Assembly: GCA_001247695.2 (NCBI GenBank) | Contig: LGRX02035111.1 | Location: 1-64,000, forward strand | From: Cymbomonas tetramitiformis | Taxonomy: Eukaryota; Chlorophyta; Pyramimonadophyceae; Pyramimonadales; Pyramimonadaceae | Direction of reading: 5' to 3' | Length of the DNA: 64,000 nucleotides | Shown here: positions 41,768 to 51,153 of the stretch, piece after piece | How the letters are laid out: the number at the start of each line of letters is the position of its first letter | Numbering within the stretch: the stretch's first letter is position 1 | Notes under the pieces: generated by a model | What the model was told of the DNA's origin: nothing | Database searches by the model: none | Seen by the model: only the letters and a program-made list of their open reading frames with translations | Made by a program: the position numbers and the translations under genes

Positions 41768-43639
41768 TCAATCATCAGCATCGTCTTCACTACTAGCACT
41801 AGAAAGGATTTCCTCCCCCTTCGGAGACCCCGCTTCGGAGTTGGTGGTTTCGTATGCCCGATGCAAATTCTCCTTGAAGATGGGGCGGAGGTGGCTGATG
41901 GGAACCACCAGGCTCCACTTTGACTTGTCCCCGGAGGGGTAAGTCTTCTCCTCCATCGCAGCCAGAAGTTGGGACCCGAGGCCACCCGGCCCGGCGATCT
42001 TGTCGTTCGCCTTGAGGCCCTTGCCGTACAACTTCTCCAACCCGACAAAGGCCATTTGCATGCCACTTTGCCAGGCGGAGAAGAGCAACGGGGCGTTATC
42101 AAAGCCTACGTCTTCCTTGTCGACGGCCAAAGAGAGCACCTGGGTGCAGTCACACAAAAGTTTACGATCAGCTGCAAATGTCACTTACGTGATTAAAGAA
42201 ACTAAATACATATCCAGAAGACGTGCGGAAGATACCCAGTTCTAAGACATATGTGATATCTTCTGGATATCGTTTATTCAAGGGTTGTGCTTGCAGAACC
42301 ATACCTTGATGCCACAATAGTCGCCATTCAAGTGAAGGGCGGTGGCCGACTTCCGTTTCGCTGTAGCCGACTTCAGGCCATGGGCGGCCTGAAGTGGTGA
42401 ATTGGCTGGGTGCGTTATCACCCCCGTGAGAAGGGGCATGTCCGCGGTGCATGTCGCGGACTTCCCCTTCTCGTGGTAGTACCCCGTGGGAAGTATCTCC
42501 GGATCGTTCACCAGATCCTCGAGCACGCAGTACAATACCACGTGGCTACCCACCTCAAACCCCTCTTCAGCATCATCCGCCACCGCCTTCTTCTTCCCCT
42601 TCGGGTCCTCCGCCACCGCCTTCCCCTTCGCCTTCGGGTCCACCGCCACCGCCTCCGCCACCTTCCTAACCTTAGAGCTGCCCGCCTTTTTTTCCAGCTC
42701 CTCGATCTGCGTCTTTGTCTCCAACTCGACCTGCAAGCATGCCGCCACTGAAACAGGCATATGTTAGTATGTTATACCAGAAGACACTCGGAAGACACTC
42801 AGAAGACACTCAGAAGACACTCAGTCATACTTGCCTATTAGCTAAGCCCTATTAACTAAGGAAGACGTGCAGAATACCCTCAAAACGTCTCTGAGGTGTC
42901 CTGGTGACGTCTTCTTGGTGAGACAACAAAACAGGTGAAACAGAAATTAATTAAGCAAATTAACGTACCCATCTCATCCTTCGCCTCACCGTCCAAGGCC
43001 TGGGCGGGCAGCTCGTGCAGCACCAACCCGTCGATGCTGAGCAACGCTGCCTTTTTTTGCTCGTGCGATGGGTACTTGGATCGGGCGTCGGTCTCAATGA
43101 CCAACGCCTGAATGGCGTCCGTGTGCTTGTGGTAGTATGTATGGGTGGGCGGTCCGGGAGGCGTGCCAGCCCCACTTTCCCTTTTCGGTGCCCCTCCCCG
43201 ACACACAGGTATACACCCCATACCTCCAAAAAATTCTAAAATCGCAAATCATGTTCCTGAGGCGCCTGCCCACATCACGAACGTCGTAATCGTCGCTGCA
43301 GGCCAGGACTTCCTCCCTGAAGGCCGCAGCCGCACACGCTTGGTCCGATACGTTAAGAATCGGGTCCAGACGCCCGTCGCAAACCCGCTCCACCATGATG
43401 CGGGTGGTGTCCGCTTGGAAGTGGAGCCCGCCCGTCTTGGACAACTTCTTCTTGGACTCCCCCCGCTGGTTTCCCCCACCGCCTCCGCTCCCCTCCTCCC
43501 CATCCCTTGCTACGAGCCACTTGATGAAGTTTTCCTCGCTGGCGTTGCCTCCCACCGCCGCGACGAACGACTCAAACTTCTCCCGGAGGTCACCCTCCTT
43601 CACCCCGCTGGCATTCTTTCGTTTCAAGGAATTAGACAT
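41768..43639 (-). CDS. Four-exon gene of unknown family
   Basis: Exons on the minus strand are 43639 to about 43217, about 43125-42969, 42747-42305 and 42139-41768 (stop). Exon 2-3 (G|GTACGT donor, TTTCAG acceptor, phase 1) and exon 3-4 (AAG|GTATGG, CCCAG|GTG, phase 0) are clean. The exon 1-2 join is less certain. The protein of about 450 residues begins MSNSLKRKNASGVKEGDLRE and has a Gly/Lys linker. An alpha-helical middle includes DYDVRDVGRRLRNMICDF. The exon 3 start is coiled-coil-like (ELETKTQIEELEKK) and a Lys/Ala/Asp-rich stretch follows. It ends in an acidic SSASSEDDADD. No known domain is visible. Its introns and both flanks contain GAAGAC repeat units, so it may be cargo of a repeat-bordered element rather than an ordinary gene. 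Confidence 0.6.
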
Positions 43640-43978
43640 TTTGTTTTCTGAGTTCTTTAAAAAGTCAAACTGTGCTGGAAGTACGTAAACGGGTACTTTT
43701 TAGCGCCGCAAAGATGCCCGGAAGACGGGCAGAAGGTCTTTCGCGTGTCTCTGACGCATCCCGTTCCGTACCCCGGTGATCGTACCGGTATCGAAACGAC
43801 ACCAACGTTCAAGCTAACATTCAAACAGTGCCGTCGATCAGCGAGCCCCTTTACCTATCGCGTCGGATCGGTCGAGTGAACTCTAGATGGTTTTTGACGG
43901 GAACATCAAGGACTCTCTGTAGGGAAACGCGGTTTTATGAATATAAGTTTTGCCGTGCAGCGGGTTTCCATCATAGTG

Positions 43979-44059
43979 GGTGCATGGCCGAGTGGTCAAA
44001 TATGGTAAGCCGAACGCGTTTCACGCGAGGGTGAGGGGTTCGAATCCCCTTGGAGGCAT
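43979..44059 (+). tRNA. tRNA-like sequence with intact A and B boxes (probable pseudogene)
   Basis: TGGCCGAGTGG (A box) and GGTTCGAATCC (B box) match the RNA polymerase III consensus, with a paired T arm (AGGGG/CCCCT). The start is Ser/Leu-tRNA-like. The acceptor ends do not pair well (GGGTGCA against TGGAGGC) and the anticodon stem is short, so I favour a tRNA relic or SINE head. Confidence 0.4.
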
Positions 44060-44150
44060 GGGCATCCACGATACCCCTTGTGTTCTAGCGATATGAGGCG
44101 ATTGCCGCCAAGGACGCCGCTAGTGCACAAGGGGCGTCGTGGGTGCCCAC
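44059..44150. repeat. Inverted repeat just 3' of the tRNA-like unit
   Basis: GGGCATCCACGATACCCCTT (44059) pairs with the reverse complement of AAGGGGCGTCGTGGGTGCCC (44131). The arms are about 23 bp with two or three mismatches and a loop of about 46 bp. Confidence 0.75.
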
Positions 44151-44527
44151 CCACGCCTTCATGCCATTTTAAGTTTCTGTAACTCATGGAGACCGTCCGA
44201 TTAAGACGGGGGGGGTTTTCTGGACCGCAGATTGCACTGTCCGCTGCGCGCGTGATCGACTCTTCGACCGTTGCTAGGAGCGATGGTGCTCTAAAACAAG
44301 AGCAGTTTCTTCTACCGAATTAGGCGGCCGTTTTAACTTAGTAACTTGGTACGTTTGACCCTCTCCCGAACAAACCACTTGTTTGTTTTTGCAATTCTAC
44401 CTTCACAGTACGGTTTTGCCCAATATTGCGCACCTTATATGTTTTTTTTTCGCGATTTTTTATAGTTTTTTTTTCAAAAAAATACCAAAAAAACCCCCAA
44501 AAAAACATTCGGAAGATACCCCAGATA

Positions 44528-44875
44528 CAGTAATACCTCACTTTTAAGAGAATCGACGATAAGAGACCAGCCAGCGTTTGGGGGGGGTCGCGTTTTTTAC
44601 GATGACCCTTAGCCTTTTCAAATCGTTAAGAGAATGGGTCCAAATAAGAGAACGGGAGCTGGCTAAATGAGGAAATATGGTTGGGAAACCATGTTAAACC
44701 ATGTATTAAATATGGTATGGTCGCAAATAAGGAACAAACCTGGCTATCGCTGACCTTATTGGATCGCGCTTCGTTAAGCGCCGCTGGCGTGTTGGGGGGC
44801 GGGGGGGGGTTCACTTTTTTCCGATGAGGCTGGCTGACCGCATATCCCTGTTCTCTTAAATATGCAGTATTACTG
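44528..44875. mobile_element. pogo/Tigger-like MITE, 348 bp, TA target duplication
   Basis: The left end CAGTAATACCTCACTTTTAA and right end TTAAATATGCAGTATTACTG are imperfect inverted repeats. They begin CAGTAATAC and are flanked on both sides by TA (44526-44527 and 44876-44877). The CAGTAATACC(T)C start and TA duplication are typical of Tc1/mariner-superfamily pogo elements. No transposase is encoded. Removing it joins AAGATACCCCAGA to TATCTTCTGTGC, GAAGAC-repeat-like flanks, so it inserted into that repeat region. Confidence 0.8.
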
Positions 44876-45584
44876 TATCTTCTGTGCATCTTGTTACCCT
44901 CCAGAGATGTCTTTGAGGAAGACATGTCTTCTGGAAATCAGAAACTTGTAGAAGACAGGTTCACGACCGAAAGGTGCAAGACGCAAGAGGCGATCATGAT
45001 AATACGCCGGGCATCGTACTTAGTGGTCTGTATGTTGAATAGATGCAATCGTACATGTATGTGTATACGATTGTCAAGCTTTTGCGTTAGGTTCGACTTC
45101 CTGACTCACGTTTGAAAATCGTATACGATTGTCAAGCTCTGGCGTTAGGTTCGTCTCCCTGACGCAAGTTTGACACTCGTATACGACTGGGTCGTACCCC
45201 CCGAGTCCCTGGATGGTTAGGGGGAGGGGGAGTCTGTGTATGACGTTGACTGGGCGTCATGTGTCATCGGTCATCGCGCGTCATTGTTAAGTATGGGAAA
45301 ATATGTATAAAATATCGTTTATCGTGTTACATCCGTTAAGTGCAGGCTTAAGTATGGCCACCCTAATCCTGCGTCGTCGATTTGGTCGCGTCTAAAAGTG
45401 GGCCGGGCGCCACCGGCCCATTAGAATTCCCCTTCGTGGACTGCTGACGCCGAAACCCACTTCTCCGACGCCGTCTGCAGCTCACGACACGGGCTCTGGT
45501 GGTGTCCCTCGCATGCGGATCCGCCGAACTCAGCCCCTCTTCGGCGTGATGATCCGATTTTGACTTCTGGACCTACACCTGTAC
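44876..45584. repeat. Spacer with a two-copy 58-bp tandem repeat
   Basis: After the last GAAGAC units (44890-44960), two copies of GTATACGATTGTCAAGCT... TTAGGTTCG... TTTGA lie at about 45063-45120 and 45121-45178. A third partial GTATACGA follows. The rest has no supported gene. Confidence 0.7.
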
Positions 45585-46053
45585 TTGAGAAACCCACGCA
45601 TCGGGAGATTGCAACGGTCGACTACTTCGAGGACACCGCCAATATTCGACACACACGCCTATCGTGCCTCTACGCGAGGTGCCCTCACCGAACACCTCGC
45701 CAAGACCTTCGAGTACGCCGAGAATGTCATCGACGTCCTCAAGGCTCGTTGTTGTCACCCTAGGGGGAGCGGTATTACGCTCGACGGCGCGAATGCCAAG
45801 TGCGATTACTTTGCCATGCGCTCAGCTATCGATGGCCACTGTTCTGGATTCCGTCGAAAATCTTCCGGCGAAAATCTTGACTACGACCGTGCGTACGCCG
45901 CCTACAACTACGACGTCGACGTCATTACCTTCACCATGTTAACAGTTCTACTTCGTGGACCTGCCCTGGCTGGACGTCTACCACTCGACCGCCAAGCACT
46001 ACCGAGCCGTCGCATTTCCCTATGCCGTCACAAAGTGGTCACATGCATAATTC
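45585..46053 (+). CDS. Doubtful coding fragment, possibly spliced or frameshifted
   Basis: Frame 45585-46061 has protein-like stretches (ALTEHLAKTFEYAENVIDVL; NAKCDYFAMRSAIDGHC). A second frame starting after TTAACAG at 45946 reads FYFVDLPWLDVYHSTAKHYR and ends at a TAA near 46050. The two could be exons, or a decayed gene with an indel. No family is recognised. Confidence 0.3.
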
Positions 46054-46094
46054 AACGTTAGGAACTTTTGAAAGTCACTAGAAATTAAGGGATC

Positions 46095-47215
46095 AATTCT
46101 AAGACAACGAAAAAAGTTGGTTTTTGAAAAAAAAAAATTGTGAGAAATATGGCCCGAAAACCGTTGTTTTCGGGCTGTTTTCTGCATTTTAGGCCTATTT
46201 TGGCTCAAATAGCCTAACGCCTACGGTTTAATGTAATGTTTGCGAAGTTTTGAAGGTCGCCTTACCCCATTACAACATATCCAAGTGTCACACAAAAGTT
46301 GGTTCATGAAATTTTTTTATCTTTTGAGAAATATGGCCCGAAAACCGCTGTTTTCGGGATGTTTTCTGCATTTTAGGCCTATTTTGGCTCAAATAGCCTA
46401 ACGCCTACGGTTTAATGTCATGTTTGCGAAGTTTTGAAGGTTGCCTTACCCCATTAGAACATATCCAAGTGTCACACAAAAGTTGGTTCTTGAAATTATT
46501 TTTATTTTTTGAGAAATATGGCCCGAAAACCGCTGTTTTCGGGCTGTTTTCTGCATTTTAGGCCTATTTCGGCTCAAATAGCCTTACGCCTACGGTTTAA
46601 TGTCATGTTTGCGACGTTTTGAAGGTTGCCTTACCCCATTACAACATATCCAAGTGTCACACAAAATATGGTTCTTGAAATTATTTTCATTTTTTGAGAA
46701 ATATGGCCCGAAAACCGCTGTTTTCGGGCTGTTTTCCGCATTTTAGACCTATTTTGGCTCAAATAGCCTTACGCCTACGGTTTAATGTCATGTTTGCGAA
46801 GTTTTGAAGGTTGTCTTATCCCACCACAACATATCCAAGTGTCACACAAAATATGGTTATTGAAATTATTTTTATTTTTTGAGAAATATGGCCCGAAAAC
46901 CGCTGTTTTCGGGCTGTTTTCCGCATTTTAGACCTATTTCGGCTCAAATAGCCTTACGCCTACGGTTTAATGTCATCTTTGCGACGATTTGAAGGTTGCC
47001 TTACCCCACCACAACATATCCAAGTGTCACACAAAATATGGTTCTTGAATTTTTTTTTTTCATTTTTTGAGAAATATGGCCCGAAAACCGCTGTTTTCGG
47101 GATGTTTTCCGCATTTTAGGCCTATTTTGGCTCAAATAGCCTTACGCCTACGGTTTAATGTCATCTTTGCGACGATTTGAAGGTTGCCTTACCTCACCAC
47201 AACCTATCTAAGGCA
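46095..47215. repeat. 186-bp tandem repeat, 6 copies, each with a hairpin core
   Basis: GAGAAATATGGCCCGAAAAC starts at about 46141, 46326, 46511, 46696, 46881 and 47069, a 185-188 bp period. Each unit has a 10-bp perfect hairpin, GCCCGAAAAC-CGCT-GTTTTCGGGC, then TTTTGGCTCAAATAGCC and GCCTACGGTTTAATGTCAT. A decayed half unit runs to about 47420. The array lies 3' of the DDE-like ORF. Confidence 0.92.
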
Positions 47216-47518
47216 CAACAAGTTGTTTGAATGAAGAAATGATCTTCATTTGCCCGATAACTCGTATGTTTCGGGCTCTTTTCGGCTAATTTTCATAATT
47301 TCAGATATATTTTTGATAATAATGCCTTATGCCCTTGGTGTAATGATGCATTTTTCAGGTTTGGAGCTTAATTAACCCTTTAAGGCCACAATTCTAAGGC
47401 ACAACCAGTTTTTGAAATAAGGCAAAACAATAATTTGCTTAAAAAAATGTATGTCACACCTTAACCGTCCGCCTATTTTCTTGACGCACAAGAGGCACGA
47501 GAGAGGCACGGGAGGTGA

Positions 47519-50500
47519 TCAAAATAGCAATCCTAGGATGCGTTGATGCTCCGCATCGGATAGATGATAATAATCTTTCCTTCCTATTCTGCGTTTGGTC
47601 ATGATCACATCTACACACGCAATGTGGTGGGAATATGTAAGGCATTTTTTACTAGTGTCCACAAAGTACTCCGTGCACGTCTCTTCATCACGCCATTCCA
47701 AGAAGCGGCCTTCCACAACATATTCCCCACACGTTGCATACACCCCTTCCCCCGCCGGGCTGTAGTAATCGTCCTTCATCCCCGCCGGATCTTCAACCAC
47801 TTGCACTCCACCAAGCGCCTTCACTAAATAGTAGGAGTGCAAGTCATCTCCCCCAGATGGCCGTGCAAAAATGCTCCCCCGCGCAACCATCACGCCCATC
47901 TCATGCGCGGCCTCCGCCGCTTGACGTCGTGTTTGCCGGGCTTGCGTTGCCTCTTTCACCGTCAAAGTGAACGGCACCCACTCGTCCACATGGCTCTTGT
48001 AGTGGCACCCCGCACTATCCGGGTGCGCCCGCTCGCACTGCGCATAACAGTACTCACAATAGCACTGCCGGTCCCGCTTCAAACCCACCAGCAGTCTAAC
48101 CCCCGCGCGCACGGAGTGCAACCGGAGGGTTCGGTCGACCGTGTCAAAAACCGGACCCGATTCATCCACGTCGCCTTTTTCCACTAGGAAAAAGAACCGC
48201 TTGCAAAACTGTGAGCCTCGGGACCATGTCGTGTCCTTAGGGTCTTGCAACCTTTCAATACAAAACTCCCATAAATGCCTGGCGCATGTTATTCCGCCAT
48301 ACCACTTGTCCGGGGTAGCCATCACCGCCAGACTCGCCTCATGCTTGACAATCACCCCCATTGCATCTTGCTCGCCTCGTGCGTGGGCCGTCTCAAATAA
48401 GTTGCGCTGGCATGGGATCCCAAGCCCTCTCACCCACTCCGCGCACATCGGGCGGCCGCTCTCCACGACGTCCGCAAATGCCGTTCCGCACTTGTTCTGC
48501 ACCGCGCTCGCATCCGCCCACTCGTGTACGAATTTCGGCAGCGGGATGCCTCTCTTGATGAAATAGTCCTTCACAATAAGCATGCGCATGTGTTGGATGG
48601 AGCGATGGCTATGTGGCATGTCGTCGCCGATGAGGTAGATGTAGTCCTTGATAATGATGGGGTTCTCCTCCGTGGACTGCACACCATCCACCGGGCCATA
48701 TGCGTGTCTCCATATGACACAACACAAAAGTGAAGCTTGCTTCACAATCCAATGCAACGATTGGATGGCTCGCGGGATGTTGAGGGCATGGTTTTCGCTG
48801 AAATCAAATAGAAGGAGGGTGTGATCCATTGGCAAGTTCGCTTTACACTTATTGAACATGGTCATGGAGTGCTGTGCCATGAAGCAATGGTAGGCGTATG
48901 GCTTCAGAAACGGACATGCCCGTCCGTCTACACCGTCCAGCTTGCCTATCCCCCAACCGTCCGGGGTTTTCAACACAAACTTCCCCGTGCATACGCAGTT
49001 GGGAGACTCTCCAGGCGTGTGCCCAAGGAGTGCACTCTGCAGCTTTGCGAGGAGCTCGCCCACCGGGGTCCGCTTTTGAACGTATTGAACTCGGTGCTTG
49101 TTCTTGCCGTCCTCGTCGACCCCCACAAGGGCACTCTCGTAGGTGTCCCACTCCACCGGTGTCGGGTTGGACACCTCTGTCGCGCACAAACTCAGGTTCT
49201 GCAGCGGCCCGCAGTCTTTGCATGACTGGTCCAAACAAGCCAGCTCGTGAAAGTCTGCGCGCTCGCCAGATTCCAGAGTTCTCCTTGGACACAGTAGGGA
49301 GGCTGTAAACCCTGAAGTCGAACGGGTCACCTCTGCCCGTCCACATACCACATCTGGGAACCCTGGAGGTGGTTTGCGATTGGACATGACGGCACGCTGT
49401 CCCCCAGTGTGAGGACAGCACTCCCTGTCCGGGCATTCACACTTGGAGTGCAAACGCTCGTGTGCCCGCTGGTATGCGGTCACCGCCAACCTCATATCCT
49501 CGTGGTATCTACAGCAGCAGGAGATGGTGTCCCGTCTAGTGAGTCGTCGCACTTGCTTCGGTTTGTTCTGCTCGAAACACCGCAGCCCAATCTTGATGCC
49601 TGGCTCCTTCTTCTGGAACTTGCGGTACACCTCTAGTTGTGTCATTTCTAACCAGTGTTTGGGGGCCTTCTCAGTCGTCCCGTCAGGATGCTTCAGCTTC
49701 AGGACGTCCCGCTTGGAAGTTGACACACGTGTTATTCCAGGACTGAGCCAGAAGTCGTGGATCTTCGCAATAAACAGCTCATTTGCCATTTGGTTAGCCA
49801 AGTTTCGATTCTTTCTAACCAGGCCTTCCAGAAGCCCACTTCGAAGCCTTTGTACAGTCCCCAAGCTCGCGCCATCCAGCAAATTGCGATGCCCCACTAT
49901 CCCAGTAACCACAACCGGACGTCGAATGCCCAATACATCCGCGATCCTGTTCTCCATACCCCGTGCGGCTTCTCCAAACGCCATTGCAGCCCCAGACAGT
50001 TGAGTGTCCTGGTTCTGATTGGTTCTGGTTGTTGCCAAAGCTGAAAAAGATTCCCGAAAACTTGACACCATTATCTGTCCAACGCTCTCCTCTGCGCTGG
50101 CCAAAAGCGTGCGCAAGAGATTTTGATTATCCGAGTTCAGTGTGCGTATGTAGTTCGCCAACGCCCCAGCTATAATTCCCGGCGAGTTCTGGAACACCGC
50201 GCCGATCTTCTTATTCCAGTACGACTGGCTTCCACGCGGGACCACTGCGGTTACCTCGGAAGCTTGTGCTCTACTAGCGTCCGCGCATGTTGCGGTAGAA
50301 TCCAGTCTCAGGCATTTCTTAGAACGAGAAATCCTTTGGCGTTGCACATTACTCGCGCGACGTTTGATCGCAGTCGAAGTTGGCTCAGCCGCCTCCGCGA
50401 GCTGGTCTGCAAGCGGCGTTCCCGCACTTCCTGCCCCTGTAGCACGCCAATGCGCTGCAAACTCCGAAATTTCTCTACTCAGCTCAATCCCGCGTTGCAC

Positions 50501-50650
50501 ATTCTCCTCCGCAATAGGATAGTCAGTTGGGAAATCTTTCGCCTGTTCACCAATGCTAGACAGCCAAGGCAAAATATCCAGCAGAAAACCATCTGAAGGG
50601 CTACATGATATATCTCTTCTAATGTATGCCACTGATAAGCAGCCTTGCAT
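47519..50650 (-). CDS. DDE-transposase-like protein, 1043 residues, unclassified superfamily
   Basis: A single uninterrupted frame. Residues 370-480 are Cys-rich (SCCCRYHED; CECPDRECC; CLDQSCKDC), which suggests zinc-binding DNA-recognition modules. Residues 608-775 resemble an RNase H-fold DDE core. Asp616 lies in TLLLFDFSENHAL. Asp713 lies in FVHEWADASAVQNKCG, like the SDGA.QFK motif. ETAHARGEQDAMGVIVKHE near 753-771 corresponds to the (F)ATSHGKG..D..G..vK motif of a widespread but poorly named transposase-like group. A second Cys/His cluster (CYCEYCYAQCERAHP) lies near 863-877. The two repeat arrays on either side probably belong to the same element. The catalytic third residue is uncertain (Glu753 or Asp762). 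Start at 50650 is the first ATG of the frame. Confidence 0.7.
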   Translation of the reverse strand: MQGCLSVAYIRRDISCSPSDGFLLDILPWLSSIGEQAKDFPTDYPIAEENVQRGIELSREISEFAAHWRATGAGSAGTPLADQLAEAAEPTSTAIKRRASNVQRQRISRSKKCLRLDSTATCADASRAQASEVTAVVPRGSQSYWNKKIGAVFQNSPGIIAGALANYIRTLNSDNQNLLRTLLASAEESVGQIMVSSFRESFSALATTRTNQNQDTQLSGAAMAFGEAARGMENRIADVLGIRRPVVVTGIVGHRNLLDGASLGTVQRLRSGLLEGLVRKNRNLANQMANELFIAKIHDFWLSPGITRVSTSKRDVLKLKHPDGTTEKAPKHWLEMTQLEVYRKFQKKEPGIKIGLRCFEQNKPKQVRRLTRRDTISCCCRYHEDMRLAVTAYQRAHERLHSKCECPDRECCPHTGGQRAVMSNRKPPPGFPDVVCGRAEVTRSTSGFTASLLCPRRTLESGERADFHELACLDQSCKDCGPLQNLSLCATEVSNPTPVEWDTYESALVGVDEDGKNKHRVQYVQKRTPVGELLAKLQSALLGHTPGESPNCVCTGKFVLKTPDGWGIGKLDGVDGRACPFLKPYAYHCFMAQHSMTMFNKCKANLPMDHTLLLFDFSENHALNIPRAIQSLHWIVKQASLLCCVIWRHAYGPVDGVQSTEENPIIIKDYIYLIGDDMPHSHRSIQHMRMLIVKDYFIKRGIPLPKFVHEWADASAVQNKCGTAFADVVESGRPMCAEWVRGLGIPCQRNLFETAHARGEQDAMGVIVKHEASLAVMATPDKWYGGITCARHLWEFCIERLQDPKDTTWSRGSQFCKRFFFLVEKGDVDESGPVFDTVDRTLRLHSVRAGVRLLVGLKRDRQCYCEYCYAQCERAHPDSAGCHYKSHVDEWVPFTLTVKEATQARQTRRQAAEAAHEMGVMVARGSIFARPSGGDDLHSYYLVKALGGVQVVEDPAGMKDDYYSPAGEGVYATCGEYVVEGRFLEWRDEETCTEYFVDTSKKCLTYSHHIACVDVIMTKRRIGRKDYYHLSDAEHQRILGLLF

Positions 50651-50750
50651 TATTATCCGTTATGCTTTACATGTTTGTGTAGGTAGTGTTTCAAAAAGTA
50701 AACAATCTGAACTTTTGCTTTTGCACTTGGCATGTAAAAAAACAACACAA

Positions 50751-51153
50751 AAAACCGCCTGTGCGATGTTCCTAGTCACAGGAGGGCTTTCATCGCACGG
50801 GCGGTTTTACAGTTCAGTGAATTTATAGTGAATTTATATTACATCTTACAATTTCGACTACACAAAAAACCGCCCGTGCGATGTTCCTAGTCACGGGGGG
50901 GCTTTCATCGCACGGGCGGTTTTACAGTTCAGTGAATTTATAGTGAATTTATATTAGATCTTACAATTTCGACTACACAAAAAACCGCCCGTGCGATGTT
51001 CCTAGTCACAGGAGGGCTTTCATCGCACGGGCGGTTTTACAGTTCATTGAATTTATAGTGAATTTATATTAGATCTTACAATTTCGACTACACAAAAAAC
51101 CGCCCGTGCGATGTTCCTAGTCACAGGAGGGCTTTCATCGCACGGGCGGTTTT
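50751..51153. repeat. Four 115-bp tandem units, each carrying a perfect 18-bp-stem hairpin
   Basis: AAAACCGCCCGTGCGATG and CATCGCACGGGCGGTTTT form an 18-bp stem around a 22-nt loop that itself has TCCT/AGGA arms. Units start at 50751, 50866, 50981 and 51096, exactly 115 bp apart, separated by an identical AT-rich spacer with GTGAATTTATA. Copy 1 has one stem mismatch. The array lies just 5' of the DDE-like ORF and stops where the Ty3 LTR begins (51154). Confidence 0.95.

Noticed and set aside
41221..41796. ORFs rich in VFWMSSGCLLD
   Set aside because: They are translations of the GAAGAC/GTCTTC array and show no independent coding signal.
47564..49436. ORFs on + opposite the DDE-like gene
   Set aside because: Antisense shadows; the minus frame runs 1043 residues with conserved motifs.
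50751..51153. CRISPR-like array
   Set aside because: The sequence between repeats is identical in every unit, each unit is a long hairpin, and the context is eukaryotic.
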